Shown: positions 34,301 to 49,300, counted from the stretch's first letter. The stretch is 64,000 nucleotides of DNA from Capra hircus (GCF_001704415.2 NC_030826.1:28577324-28641323), one strand, 5' to 3'. Notes: a model not told the origin generated them from the sequence alone. Made by a program: numbers and translations.

Positions 34301-37300
34301 TAACTTACAATATATGGAGCAAGGGGGCTTCCCTGGTTGCTCAGTGGTAAAAAATCTGCCTGCCAAGTAGGAGAGATGGGTTCAATCAGTGGGTGAGGAA
34401 GATTCCTCTGGAGGAGAAAATGGCAACCCACTCCAGTATTCCTTGCCTGGAAAACTGCATGGACAGAGGAATCTGGCAGGTTGTAGTCTAGGGGGCCACA
34501 AAGAGTCAGACACAACTGAGCATTGTATGTACACATATATATACATATATCCCCTCTCTTTTGGACTTCCTTCCTACTTGGGTCAGCACAGAGCACTGAG
34601 TTCCCTGAGCTCTGTACTGGAGGTTCTCATTAGTTATCTATTTTATACATAGTATCAATAGTGTATATGTGTCATACAGAGGAAAGTTAAGTCAGAAAAA
34701 CAAAAATTGTGTATTAATATATATATGTGGAATCTAGAAAAATGGGACAGCTAATCTTATTTGCAAAGCAAAAATAGAGATGCATAGATTCCTAATGATG
34801 AAACCATTTAGCTTTTTTCCCTTAATGTTCTTTCTCCCCCTAGGGAGTGTCAGCTATCAGTTGCCTGAAGATGGGGGGTTTGTTGGTGGGCTCTGGAGAT
34901 GGATTGCTGGTCTTCTGTAAAAGCCCCAGCTACAAACCCATCAAGTAAGTTACCCTGCAGGGTTTGGATGAGGAAAGACCCTCTAGAGAGAGGTTTGCTT
35001 AAAGTCGGCAACTAAGTGATGTGGACAAAGTGATATTTGGTTTAAAACCAATCTCATCTTGCTGTTAAAATGAGCAGTTGGAAACACAGTAGATGGTGGT
35101 TTTTGCCAGTGAAAAGATTCCACCTGTTAGACATGGAGTGAATGAAGTGTTTACTGGCCATGGTCATTTGTACCAATTTATTTGCCTGGAATGTTCCCTG
35201 TATCTGAATCCTACTTGTGTTCCACCACCCATTTAGAGGGACATCTCACTGTAAACTTCCTTGATTATCATAAACCACATGGGCCTCCCCCTTTGCTGAC
35301 CATGGGCACTTGATATTCCAACTCCTGCCTTTCCAACTGTGATCTCCTTGAAGGCAGGACTCAGGTTCTTATGCCTGATATATATCCTCTATAATGCTTC
35401 AGACAGTTAATAAATGCTCATCAATTGAGTAAATCTTCTTTACCTTTTGCTTCTCCTTAAAGGAAAATCCAGTTACAAGGTGGAATCACCTCTATCACAC
35501 TTCGAGGGGAAGGACACCAGTTCTTTGTAGGAACAGAAGAATCACACATTTACCGTGTCAATTTCACTAATTTCAAAGAGACTCTCATCACGTCTTGTCA
35601 CTTTGAATCTGTTGAGGACATTGTCTTCCCATTGTAAGTAGAAGAGTATAAAAGTGATAAGAATGTAGAGATTTGATGCCATGTGCAAGGAAATTTAATT
35701 TTATTAATAGATGTTTCACCTACTAACATAATCAATCATGATAAATCATAATGTAATTTACTCGGTTCTGTCTCACCACAGCAAAGATTTGAAACAGCAG
35801 ACCAGTGTTACAGCTTGGTTACAACTCAGAATATTATTCAGCAAGCAAAGGATAGTACACCTTCAAGTCGTGAGGGTGGGCCGACCCCAAAGGAGAGGCC
35901 TCAATCCTTCTTGGCTTCCTCCATTTAATCATTTGTCTCCTCCCTGCTGAGCCTGCCCTATGCAATTGCGCTAGCCAAGAAGGGGGTGTGTTTGTTTCAT
36001 CTGAAGTTCTCACTCCAGTCCATGGATTTTCTTTTGTTCCATTTTCAAGGGCTTTTCCCTTTCTTTGTCTTTTAGCCACCACCCTTTTGGACTCCTTTTT
36101 CCTATTCTAACTACCTAACAATAATAAATTTTTCTCCATGAATTTTTCTATTGTAGTGAATTATGTTAATAGATTTTCTTTGGCTTTTACCAAGCAGCTA
36201 CATCTATTTTATAATTCAAATTTGGGCCTCTTTGGAATGTTGGCTTTTCTAGTAAATTCATCATGGAAAGGGTGAACAGACTGGAAAAACTTTTCTGTGT
36301 TTCCACTGCTGTCTAGAGCAAAATTTAGTAATGCCTTTTTTTAAACATCTTTCAAGTCGTTTGTTTGCACCCCTTGTGTCTTCCAGATTTGGCTTGCCTG
36401 ATGGCAGTGGCCATAAGATTAAGAGTTCCTCTGAACCTAGTTGCTGTATATATTGGTAAATCCCTCACAAGACAGTGAAACACATAACCATGAGCAGTTT
36501 TAATGTCAAACAGAGCTGCCATCAGAGTCTGTCATTATTTGATTATGAAATCTATTTGTCTTTGGTGAGATTTGTCCCATAAAGTTGGTCACAGTTTTTG
36601 CTCTGAACTTCTTCAGTAATTCATTTGAATTTATAAGACTCAAGATCATTGTTGTATAGGCAGCAAGGCTCTTTGAAAACTTGGTCCTTGAGGTCACCAA
36701 ATGTAGTTTTGGTTTCCTGAGCCTTTGTGATTAGGTTCCTCCTGTTTCTAATAGTGAAAATGGCTGGTGCCTCCCATCAGGCGAATTCTTATTTGAAAAT
36801 TGGTCATTTCCTTTCTGCGTCACTTTTCCTCTCTTTTTCTAAGGAGCTTGGTAGAATCAATCTGTAAAATATTTGGTCCTGGTGTCTTTGTAAGGGTAAG
36901 TTTTTAAATGTCTTTTCAATTTCTTATGCAGTCTTTAATCTATTCAGGTTTCATACCCCTTTCTCTTTTTTTAACAGCTCTATTGAAATATAATTTACAT
37001 ATCATAAAATTCACCCTCTATACAATTCAATGGCTTTCTTAGGAGTATACTTACAGAGGTTTGCAACCATTATCATAATCTAATTTTAGAATATTTTATA
37101 TCCCCCTAAAGAAACGTCCTTTAGGGACTTCCCTGGTGGCTCAGATGGTAAAGCATCTGCCTGCAATACGGAAGACCCAGGTTCGATCCCTGGGTTGGGA
37201 AGATCTCCTGGAGAAGGAAATGGCAACCCACTCCAGTAGTCCTGCCTGGAGAATCCCAGGGACGGAGGAGCCTGGCAGGCTACAGTCCACGGGATCGCAA

Positions 37301-40300
37301 AGAGTCAGACACGACTGAGCAACATCAATTCAATTCAAAGAAACATCCTAGTAGTCACTTTAAGCCTCTAAGGTTCAGCTTTCAGCCACCCAAACTAAGC
37401 ACAGTTGGTGAATGTAGTCAGTTAAAAAAGCTCTCAGATTCATCCATATAGTGCTGACCTCAAAAAGAGAATCTTAAAATTTTTTAAAAAGAAAGAAAAA
37501 AATAGAATTAAAAAAAGAAAAGTAGTGTCCTCTCTGGTCTCTGCCTCCTGTTTTTTTTTTTTTTCCTCTCAAAGTTTCCTGCACCCCCCACGTGTAGAAT
37601 TCAACTGGCACACAGGAATTGGGGCAGTTTTTAATAATCAGAATTTAGGTCTTCCTCTTATGATTCTCTTGCTGCCAGGGTTTTCCCTTTAAATTCCAGA
37701 TGAATTTTCCAGCCCCTTACCCTTTAGTCAGTGAGGCTGTGGTTTTTCTGCTACTTTTTTTCTGTGGTCACCATACCTAAGGAGTTTGGGGCACCTCTGG
37801 TTAGAAATCACACAGTAATGATTCTTAACCCTTTCTAGTTGCACTTAAAAAAAAGGTATTTATTTGTTTATTTGGCTGTGCCAGGTCTTAGTTGATCTTT
37901 GTTGCTGCATTCAGGATTTTTCTTTTTTTTTTTTAGTTGTGACACATGGGATCTACCCAGGCCCCCTGCGTTGGGAGTATGGAGTCTTAGCCACTGAACC
38001 ACCAGGGAAGTCCCCCAGTTACACTTTCACAAGAGGAAGCTCTTCTTGATTTCTGTCTATTTTAAAATATTTTCACTGTCTTCGGGATTTGGCAGTCTTG
38101 TTGTTGTGTTCATTTTATCTGGGTTTTATAATTGTTATCTGTGAGAAGGTTTGTGTGACGATTTCACCGCTCCAAAATGTGGTATTTTATTTACTAATTT
38201 TGGCCAAGCAGTGCACCTTGTGGGATCTTAGTTCCCCAGCCAGGGACGAACCTGGGCCCCCAGCAGTGAAAGCTCCCAGTCCTAATAACTGGGCCACCAA
38301 GGAACTCCCCATCAAATGCCATTCTGCACAAGGAATCTGTAAGGCCATTAAGCCTGAGACAATAGGCATCTAAAAGCATCCTCGTGGCTTCCCTGGTGGC
38401 TCAGATGGTAAAGAATCTGCCTGCAATGTGGGAGACCCAGATTCAATCCCTGGATTGGGAAGATTCCCCTGGAGAAGGAAATGGCAACCCACTCCAGTAT
38501 TCTTGCCTGGATAATCCCATAGGCAGATTAGTCTGGCAGGCTACAGTCCATGGGGTTGCAAAGAGTTGGCACAACTGTACTATTAACACTTTGAAAAAGC
38601 ATCCTTCCCTACATCCTCAAGAAGCCCATTTTAACGCCAAACCTGCATCTGAGAAACACTGTGCGTCTTGTGCAGCTGCATGGCTCACTCTCCTGGTGAC
38701 CTCTCTGCAGCGGCACCGCCGAGCTCTTCGCCACCTGCGCCAAGAAGGACATCCGAGTGTGGCACACGCTGACCAACAGGGAGCTGCTGCGGATTACCGT
38801 ACCCAACATGACCTGCCATGGCATCGATTTCATGCGGGACGGCAAGAGCATCATTTCCGGTAAGGTTGGCGTACCAGGTTTGACTTCCGCTTCCGGCTGT
38901 GGCTTTGGTTCTTGCCAGTCTTTTCCGACCAGGCTCTGCGTGAGGATGAACTGCCATGGCCTCCCACGGTCCGCTTGCTTGTCATCTAGCCTGCCTTTGG
39001 AATTCCCTTCCAGCTAGGATTCTTTCTGAGCTAGGAATTACCGAACAGCAATTTCTCTTACCCCGCATTGCTTCATATAGCATGTTGCTTTCTCTCTGGC
39101 CAGGAGAATTCAGTGATTCACCTCACAGGGTAGATTTGAGGCCTTAGCAAGTCCAGGGTTCTTGTGTGAGAACCCTTTTTTGTTGCTCAAGAGATTAAAA
39201 ACCTGACTTTAAGTTATAGCTCCAAGGGAATTTATTTTTAATTCAGTTGATTATGTCATGCCAAAATATTTTAACATGAATTATAGACACCATGATAGTC
39301 TATTTCTGAAGACTTCAGTATGCATCTCTGAAGATATTTTCCTATAAAATAATAATTTCTTGATATTGTCTATGTTCAATCCATGTATAAATTTCCCCAG
39401 CGGTCAAAAGTGAATTACTGGTTCACATCAATGAAAAGTCAAGTGAGTCTTTCAGTTCAGTTCAGTTCAGTCGCTCAGTTGTGTCCGACTCTTTGCGACC
39501 CCATGAATTGCAGCACACCAGGCCTCCCTGTCCATCACCAACCTCCGGAGTTTAGGGGCAGGTATTAAAATGGTAATATCAGGGGAATTCCCTGGAAGCC
39601 CAGCCATTAGGACTACATATTTCCACTGCAGAAGGCACCGGTTCGATCCCTGGTCAGGGAACTAAGATTACATGTGCCTTGATGCAGCCAGAACAATCAT
39701 AATAATAGTATAAAATTGTGATATCAGGAACCATCTCACTGCCCTTTCTTCTTGGCTTTGTCTCCTTGTCCTGCTTCTACCTTGGGGCATGTTTTCTCCA
39801 CATAGTGGTCCCCAGGAGCTCTTGGCTTGCATTCCACTTACAGCTAACAAATCCTAGGGTCAAAAATCTTGGCATCATCATCACTTCTCTTTTTGTCTTG
39901 TACCAAAACCCCGTTTCTCCTGCTCCAATGGCTCCCTCTTCAGAGTATATCCAAGATTCCATGCATCTTATCATCTCCACCGTCATCTCAGTCACTACCA
40001 CCATCTCTCTCCTAGATTATTCTAGTAGCTTCCTACCAGGACTCGTTGCTTCTACCCTCACCCATCACCCTTCTTCCATGATCTGCTCTCAACACAGAAG
40101 CCAGGGAATTCTTTAATTTGTAAGATTATGCCATTTCTAGTACTCAAAGGTTTTTTTTCCTTTTTAAGACTCTTTTTGGGGGGGGGAATGTGGACCACTT
40201 TTAGAGTCTTTATTGAATTTGTTACAATATTGCTTCTGTTTTACGTTTTGGTTTTTGGCCAGGAGGCATGTGGGATCTTGATGTTAGCTCCACAATGAGG

Positions 40301-43300
40301 GATTGAACCTGCACCCCCTGCATTAGGAGGCGAAGTCTTAACCACTAGATGGCCAGGGAAGTCCCCAGGGCTGACATGCTTTTAAACAGAACTCTTCTGG
40401 AAGCTGACTTCTGATCCCTGGTTGACATCCCAGTTGCAATATCAACCATCTGGTTGAATGTGCAGGTTTTACAGCTCATGGGAGAGGTGGGGGTTGGACT
40501 CCCCAACTTCTGTCTCCTGGGGTGGGGTACACCAGGAGGCAGGCTTAGCTAAGGCGAGCCGTTCATTTCCTTTGGGAGGTATGGCCAGTCTGGGGAATCA
40601 GGGAAAAGAGGGCTGTGATTCCTGGCAGTGGGTGGGGGACTGGCCTCTTCCCTCTATCACCACCACTGTCCCCTCACATCCTGTCTCTCTCTTAGGATTT
40701 AGAGTATGCTCATCCTGCCTGCCTTCTCTTTCCCTTTCATGCCAGCGTGGGATGATGGTAGAATCCGAGCCTTCGCCCCGGAGACAGGCCGACTGATGTA
40801 CGTTATTAACAATGCGCACAGGATTGGCGTGACTGCCATCGCCACCACCAGCGACTGTAAAAGGGTCATCAGCGGTGGAGGAGAAGGGGAGGTACTGTTC
40901 TCCAGGGCTGAATCTTTTAAAAATAGCCACATATTCAGAGCAAATGCCCCGTTTGTTACTGTTGTTCAGTCAGCAAATTGTGTCTGACTCTTTGTGACCC
41001 CATGGACTGCAGTACGCTAGGCTTTCCGGTCCCTCACCATCTCCTAGAGTTTACCCAAGTTCATGCCCATTGGATCGGTGATTCTATCCAACCATTTCAT
41101 CCTCTGTTGCCCTCTTCTCCTTCTGCCTTCAGTCTTTCAACTGCCCCATAACAGGACAGTAATTTGATTTTCTTCATCTGTACTGGGAGTCAGGCAAGAC
41201 CAAATTAAGATTTTGATGAAACTCTGAAGTCCATCATACATTAAAGTCCTAATAGTATAAATACACATATCAATATATTTGTTCCCAGAAAGGACATTTA
41301 GGATACAGACATGAAAGTGTTCTATATGGAATCGAGCTAGGGATCCAAGTTGGTGTTTTGCCAGAGGTTTGGAATACCTTTTTTTCCCTTTCAAAAACCA
41401 TAGTGAAGTTGCTCAGTCATGTCTGATTGTTTGCGACCCCATGGATTGTAGCCTACCAGGCTCCTCGGTCCATGGGATTTTCCAGGCAAGAGTACTGGAG
41501 TGGGTTGCCATTTCTAAATTGTCTTTATCTTGTCTTTTAAAGGAAATGCCATTTTTGGACTCAATTCTTTAATCTACCCATACACTTTGACCATCATCCA
41601 AAAATTATTACACTCAATCATTTTCTTGCATCATTTCAAGGAGCCTAAAATGTCTTTTCATACATCTCAGTGTCTCCCTTCCCCCTACTCCCCATATTTT
41701 TTTTTCCATCCCAAAGCCTTCCTTCTCTCAGCATAGAACATTACATTTTCCTTTCCTTTCTCCATGCTATCATAGGAATGACCTAAGGAGAAGAAAGAGA
41801 CAGCATCTTCATATAGCCTCTGGCAGAGATCAGACCAAACCAGTTAGTGTCTGAGTGTTTTAGTTCTGGAGTCACACTCAATTTTCTCAAATTTTCTCAA
41901 ATTTCACTCCCACCACTTCCAAGTTGTGTGACCTGGGCTGTGTGCTTTAACCTCTCCGTGATTCAGTGTCCTGTAAAAGTAAAGTGTGACGTGAAGATAG
42001 CAATTCTTATATTAATCAGATACTTTACACCCTTTCTTTTGCACTATGTCTTCAGAGGCTGGTGTGCCTTTCATGGCAGAGCATATCTTCTTCTGGACAA
42101 GGCCCTGCAGATGCTCCACAGACCCGCCCAGCCCTGAGCCATCTCCCTCCTCTCTGGACCCTTGTGGCTCCATCCCCTTCCATCATTCCTGCAGCCTAGC
42201 TGTTGCTAACACCCGCAGCATCCTTGCTTGCTCCCTGAGCCTTTGGGGGCATCTGCCTTGCTGAGGAAGGCTTCCCAGGTGGCTCAGTGGTAAAGAATCC
42301 GCCTGCCAATGCAGGAGACATGGGTTCGAGTCCTGGGTTGGGAAGATCCCCTGGAGAAGGGAATGGCAAGCCACTCTAGTATTCTTGCCTGGAGAATCCC
42401 ACGGACAGAGGAGCCCAGTGGGCTGTAGTCCATGGGGTGGCAGAGTCAGACATGACTGAGCACACACATGCACCCACATGGCTGAGGAGGGCTGCTGGAG
42501 GAACTTACACATGACAAATTGGTTGCCCCCAATCCTGGTTAGCAATCTTTTCACAGTCCCCCCTCCCATTTCCCATGGCTGCTAAAGACCTTTCCTTCCA
42601 AGAGACATAGTCTTTAAGGTCTTTTTAGGTATGGGAGGCCAAGGCTGCTGGTCCGCAGGTGTGTACTGATCTGAATGCAATGGTTGCTAAGATACACTTG
42701 AGTATTTTACTTCCATTTTCATTGGTAAATGGCCATTACTTGAGTAGTGAAGACCCTAGATTTCCATTTAGTTTTCGACTAGACTGTGGCTCTTTCATTG
42801 TCTTGTATCACTTACACAAAACGATTTCTGCTGTCCTTGTTTTTCCTAAGTCTAACACATTCATTATAGGAAGCATCTGACTGTGAGCATCTGACTACAT
42901 GATAATGTTTTCTGGTCTAGCTGTGACAGCATGTTTATCCATTACAGGACCCACTGTTATAACCAAATAACTTTCCTTTTTACTTAACCTTTTTTTATTA
43001 CAGTTAGGGCATCAGTTGTAAAATTTTGTGTGTAGGTAGTTGTATCACCTCTGCATTTCATTTCAAGTTGACAGAGGGGTATCAGACAGTATTTGTTATT
43101 GAAAGTGGGTATTGACTTCAATGGGGTTGAGAACCACCGATTTTAAATGATTGAAACTGAGCAGCTTATGTGAAAGTTTAAATATGGCCGTGGGTACCCA
43201 AGAGATTCCCTGATGGCACCAGAAATTTGATAGCAGTGCTCAGCAGAAACAAGCAGACATTATTATTTCACTTGGTTCGGCAGCAGCCCTTGCACTACTA

Positions 43301-46300
43301 GTTTTAGCAGCGGGGGCCTGGTAAATTTCTCAGCCCTAAAAGTAAAAATGGATGTAGGCTCCTGGTAGGCGTCTTCCTGGCTCCATGAAAGAATATTCCT
43401 GCCCTGCAACTTGATATCCCCACCCCACTCAACCAAGATGAGAACAGGGAATTAGAAAAACAAATCAGGCCCAGGAGGTGAGAACACTCTTGGGACCTGT
43501 TTTTCATCAGAAAGTCCCAAGTTGGAACTGAGAGCCTGTGCTTTGTGGCTTCCAGGTGAGGGTGTGGCACATAGGCCACCAGATCCAGAAGCTGGAGGAG
43601 GCACTGAAGGAGCACAAGTCCTCCGTGTCCTGCATCCGGGTGAAGAAGAGCAATGAGGAGTGCGTCACAGCCAGCACGGATGGCACCTGCATCATCTGGG
43701 ACCTCGTGTAGGTACCAGTGATGGGGAGGACCATTGATGCAGAATGCAGTCCCAGCTATTGAACTCAAGGGAAAACTCAAAGGGCAGAAACATGACTCTG
43801 GGCAACAGAAAAGGATGCATCTCAGAAGCCATTCATCACCATGACTGTTGAGGGTTCACAGGTACTGGTGGGAAGGGCAGAGCTTCCAGGAAGAGCTGGA
43901 CCTTAGAAGTTTCTGGATGGATAGGGAAGTAGCTCTCTAGATACACAAAGCAAAACATGGTTTAACTTACACTAATGCAACTCCCTGGCTCAGTGGTAAA
44001 GGATCTGCCTTCCAAAAAGGAAACACTGGTTCGATCCCTGGGTCAGGAAGATCTCCCGGAGAAGGAAATGGCAACACACTTTAGTATTCTTGCCTGGAGA
44101 ATCCCATGAACAGAGGAGCCTGGCAGACTATGGTCCATGGGGTTGCAAGGAGTTTGACATGACTTAATGACTAAATAACAATAATGCAACTCCCCAAGAA
44201 ATGTGTAAATATCGATTCTTCTTCCATAGACCAGATGCCTGGGTGGCCATGTCACAGGCCAGGCTCTACTGGTAAATAAGGTTTCTCAGGAAGAGAATAG
44301 TGATTTCACACCTTTCGGATCTGTTTTTCAGGCGTCTTAGGAGGAATCAGATGATCCTGGCTAACACCTTATTCCAATGTGTCTGTTACCACCCAGAGGA
44401 GTTCCAGATCATCACCAGTGGCACAGACAGAAAGGTAAGGGTTGGGACCCTTCTGGTTCAAGAGAAGGGCCGTGGTGCCTCGTGGCCACGGGTGCAGGCT
44501 CTGGAGCCAAGCCACGTCAGTTCAGAGGATGAGAGTGCTGGTGATCCTCTGTGTCACTTTGGAAATGCTGTGCCATTTTCTTGGGTGCCTTTGCTTCATT
44601 GTCTGCAAAATGGATGTGACGACACCACTGACCTCATGGATTACAGTCATGCTTGACTTTAATCAAGCTTGTTTTCATAGAGTGTGAAAGTGAAAGTTGC
44701 TCAGTCATGGCTGACTCTTTGTGACCCCATGGACTATACAGTCCATGGAATTCTCCAGGCCAGAATATGCAGTGGGTAGCCTTTCCCTTCTCCAGGGGAT
44801 CTTCCCAACCTGAGGATCGAACCCGGGTCTCCTGCATTACAGGCAGATTCTTTACCAGCTGAGCCACAATGCTAAAAGCTGAGGGTGAGGGCCGGCACAG
44901 AGCAGGCACTTAATAAGTACTGGTTTTGATTATGAGGAAATTTTTAGGGCTGGAATGGAAGTGCTGTGTCCAAAGCAGTTGTCATTTGATTAAATTCAAA
45001 TTGAATGACAATGGAGCTAATCTCTCAACACTTCGTGCTGTGAGTGAGTGCTCAGTCCTGTCCAACTCTTTGCGACCCCATGGACTGTAGCCTGCCAGGC
45101 TCCTCTGTCCGTGGGATTCTCCAGGCAAGCATACTGGAGTGGGTGGCTGTTTCCTCCTCCAGGGCATCTTCCTGAGCCAGGGATCAAATGCAGTGTCTCC
45201 TGCATTGCAGGTGGATTCTTTACCCACTGAGCCACCTGGGAAGCCCTCATCACCCTACTTCATCAATATGTTAAAAATCTCTTTAGCTGAGGGGGTCCAT
45301 GTCCTTGGGTGGAAATTGGCCCTTCTTTTGGGGGGGAACATTTCCCCCTCAGAGTGAGCAAGAAGCTTCAGGAGAGAGGGACAGGGAAGCTGGTTGGGGG
45401 AGGGGGGTGTCTCCCATCCGGCCAGCCACATCAGATACGTCAGATCTTGGCCTGATTACTTGCCAATCCAGGTATTGGGTTTGGATACCCCTAATTTAGT
45501 CTTTGAGATGCCTTTGAGATAATTGAAGAGGAGGTTGCCTATTTATTGTTTTGCCAGCTGCAGTCTAAGATAATGGAGTGAAAAGTATAAAAATAGCATG
45601 GGAAAAGTTCTGAAGGGACTTGCCCTCCCCACCCCCATGCCCATAAATTTGAATCCAGAAGTGGGGTTTTTTTCTGTTTAAGCTTCCCAGGTGAGTGGGA
45701 ACTACAGCCTGAGGACCCTTTCACTGAGGCAGTCCTAGCGTGGGTTGGAAAAGAATTTCCAGACATAGAGCATTTCAGAAAGGAGTGAGTTTATTAAGAA
45801 CAAAGCACAGATACGGTGGGCACTGTGAGTGCAGCGGGCCAGTCTCACAACAGGCCCAGGAGAGTCGACAGTTTTCACGAGTTAACAGCCAACTTTTATA
45901 GCCTCAAGACAAAGAAAATTCCTGGGGGAAAGCTAGCATCAGGTGGTTGGTTGCAGCACTATAGGGTGTTTACTGGAGTGGGCATCTTTGTCTAACTGGG
46001 AGTCAAGAAGGTTGTTAGTGATAATCAGGGGCTTTTGGCAATGGTTACCAAGGGGCTCAACTTCAGAGGTGTCCTTGGTTCTGGGCTATACTTCCATGGC
46101 CTTGGTACAAGGCCTTGCATCTGTGATCTGGGGGCAGGATTCAACAACTTTGTCATAAAAACCCAAGGAAGGCTGCCTGAACCAACCAGACAGAATGTTC
46201 TGGGAAGGCATGGAGAGCTGCATCCTTTCCAGTCTCTGGGCTGCTAGTTTCTTTGTGTCTCATCTGTCCAAATTGGCCCACACCTGCCCATGCTTGACTT

Positions 46301-49300
46301 GCGGTCTAAGTGGACTTCCTCTGGGAACTAGGATGGATGGATATTAAGGAGCTAATCACAACATCATTATAAATGCTCTGCTATACGATTCGTATCATTT
46401 CTAAATTAGGGTCATACCTGCTGTATTCTAGGTTTCAGCTTATGAGACTTGAAACAGTCCATCTCCCTCTTATTTGAATTTTGACCAGACTATTCCAACC
46501 ATAAATCACAAATCTGTCAAACTAAGCACTGGGGACATGACAGTGTCCCTGCTGTCATGGAGGTAACTTACTTTCTGTATTAATTTTGGGTGGGAGGGGA
46601 TGGACTTGAACAGTACACATGTGACAGGGTCCATGAATGAGCAATGAGTAATAAGTGACCAAGATAATACAAGATGGTGAAAGAGCTAAAAATACATAGA
46701 TCCGGTTATAGGATACTGGCTGAGAGAAGGAGACTGCTTTAGGGAGGCTGGTCAGCGAGGCCCCCTTAAGGCGGTGACACTTGAGCTGAGGCCTCAGTGC
46801 CAGGGGGACATAGCCATGCTTTGATCTCAGGGAAGACCACTTCTGGCAGAGGACCCTCAGGAAAGCCCAGCTGAAGACCACTTTGACTTCATTGGTCAAG
46901 GAAACTGGTAGTCAAGCACCAAGGACTTACATGGATGTGATTCCTGAGAAACAAAGATTTTTGGCATGCCCCCCCAACCCCTGCTTTTTTTGTTCTCACT
47001 ATGTGGCATGTGGGATCTTAGTTCCCCAACCAGGGATTGAACCTGCGCCCCCTTCAGGGGAAGCACAGAGTCTTAACCACTGGACTGACTACCAAGGAAG
47101 TCCCCCCAGCATGCGCTTACACTTCCTTATGCTTTTAGTCTGAAAACTGAAAGTTATTGTTAAAGCGATCTAGCATCCACAGAAATTATAAAAAAAAAGA
47201 AAAGAAAAAAATTTAAAATAGCATACACAATTTCTAGCTAAATTCAGAGGAACATAGATTCCTGGTGTTCATGACTGAAATACAGCAAGTGTCCATTAAC
47301 ATGAAAGACGGAGAAAGTTCCAGGTGTAATACATACCTAAGTTCCCACTCCCAATTTCCGGTCAAGGGCTCTTTTGTTTAGAAAGAAATTTTATTTTTGA
47401 ACAGGTTGTACATTGACAAGGTTCAAAGTTCAATAAAGTATAAAAGCAGTATATTCAGAGAAAAACCGTCGCTCTTTGAGCTCCTGTCTTCCATCCACCC
47501 CTAACCTAGTTTCATGGCCGAGGAAGGTGGCAGGGGGTAATATAATCAGTTTCTGTTTAAACCCGTCCCTGCAAAATCTTCTGTTGCTTTGAGTCTGAAG
47601 AGAAGGTGGGGATAAGTGTGGGGTGAGGAAGAAGGAGGGCCAGCCGCAGCGAGAGCTGACTTTGTAAGGCCCAGTCTCCAGAGTTTTGCAGAACCGCTCA
47701 TTCTCCAAGCTGAAGGCCCTAAAGAAATTTCATTTCCCCTCCTGCCAAGCCTAAAGAAAGCTTTGCTCTCCTCCTTTAAGTGCAGAATTGTGTACTGGCC
47801 GGTTTCTTCTTCCCTTTACAGCTTCCTCCAGGCTCAATCTGCTCCATCTAACTGAAAAGCGCTTTCTGTCTCAATCCAGTTTACCAGCATATCAACATCT
47901 CTTTAAATAGAATGCAAATTTAAAAGCCACTCCTAAAAATATTAAAATGATTTCTCCATCCCCTGCCTTAGCCTATTTATAATGTCAGCCGATACATCAT
48001 CCCTGGGTATATTTCTGCTGCCTGCTATATAAAGTAGAACCTTCGTTTGCTGGCGTGTGCTTGGATGATTCCACTGAGCTGAATCCTGCCCTGTGCTTCG
48101 TTCTCCAATTCCAGATTGCTTACTGGGAAGTGTTCGATGGCTCGGTCATCAGAGAGCTGGATGGCTCCTTGTCTGGGGCTGTCAATGGCATGGACATCAC
48201 GGTGGAAGGGGTGCACTTTGTCACAGGTCAGTCCTGGGATCAGAGAAGAAAGCCAAGCTTAGCTTATTTAAATGGAAACCTGGAATTCCCTGGCCGGGGG
48301 GCAACTGGGGTGACCCCAGAAGGGTCTAAAGGGCAACGTGGTTAGATTCAGTCCTGCGCACTGCAGCCTGTGTGGCTGGGAAAGAAAAATCCAGAAGTCA
48401 CATTTCAATGAGAAGACACATTTGCCTACGAGCCTGCTGCTGCTGCTAAATTGCTTCAGTCGTGTCCGACTCTGTGCGACCCCACAGACAGCAGCCCACT
48501 AGGCGCCCCCGTCCCTGGGATTCTCCAGGCAAGAATACTGGAGTGGGTTGCCATTTCCTTCTCCAATGCATGAAAGTGAAAAGTGAAAGTGAAGTCGCTC
48601 AGTTGTGTCCGACTCTTCGCGACCCCATGGACTGCAGCCTACCAGGCTCCTCCTCTCTCCATGGGATTTTCCAGGCAAGAGTACTGGAGTGGGGTGCCAT
48701 CGCCTTCTCCGTACAAGCCTGAGGGGCACAAATAAAAACTAAGCTTCCACTGTTTGCTTTTTCTTTGTGATGGGCAGCAGTGATATGTGCTAAGTCACTT
48801 TAGTCATGTCTGACTCTTTGTAACCCCATGGACCGTAGCTCACCAGGCTCTTCTGTCCATAGGATTCTCCAGACAAGAATACTGGAGTGGATTGCCATGC
48901 CCTCCTCCAGGGAATCTTCCCAACCCAGGGATCAAACCTTGTCTCTTAGGTCTCCTGCATTGGCAGGCGGGTTCTTTACAACTAGCACTACCTGGGAAGC
49001 CCTATTTCAATTTAAAAAAAGATAAAAATAGGCCTTCACATAGACTGGGCTATCCAGCCTGCCTTGCTGTAATGTTTCCTACTGAAGTCTTCAATGCCAG
49101 GCTTTTCAACCAGTATGTCCAGGGGGCATTTGCTACACAATGTGCCTGCCCATTGCAACAGCATCAGTCTTATTTCTTGCAGCCTCTTTGAGTCTTCAGG
49201 ATAGTAACCAATTAATGTTCTTAATCAATGAAAGTTTCACAAATATATTTATATAAAGTGAAGTCACTCAGTTCTGTCCAACTCTTTGCAACCCCGTGGA

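Larger units (their letters stand above)
32830..34843 (+). other. CFAP52 intron 6
   Basis: Contains a 17-bp tandem duplication (33669-33702), a mariner-type palindromic element (34220-34296), a SINE (34326-34525) and an antisense L1 3' fragment (34537-34690). 32830-33660 is otherwise featureless. Confidence 0.8.
35634..38710 (+). other. CFAP52 intron 8
   Basis: Contains an old antisense L1 piece split by a SINE (36965-37375), and further SINEs at 37857-38014, 38185-38310 and 38389-38580. 35640-36960 holds no element I can name. Confidence 0.8.
38860..40745 (+). other. CFAP52 intron 9
   Basis: Contains a short BovB 3' fragment (39453-39554) and two CHR-type SINEs (39582-39695 plus, 40183-40366 minus). 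38870-39440 and 39700-40170 appear to be plain sequence. Confidence 0.8.
40892..43555 (+). other. CFAP52 intron 10
   Basis: Contains a BovB 3' fragment (40960-41135), SINEs (41401-41515, 42266-42470) and a MIR (41850-41980). 42480-43550 shows nothing recognised. Confidence 0.8.
44435..48114 (+). other. CFAP52 intron 12
   Basis: Contains MIR (44495-44640), two antisense SINEs (44688-44870, 45040-45246), a probable LTR remnant (45700-46250) and a CHR SINE (46972-47107). 47120-48110 is not assigned. Confidence 0.8.

Noticed and set aside
39718..40116. 132-codon ORF in CFAP52 intron 9
   Set aside because: Low-complexity Ser/Thr/Ile frame, no homology recognised, no splice context.
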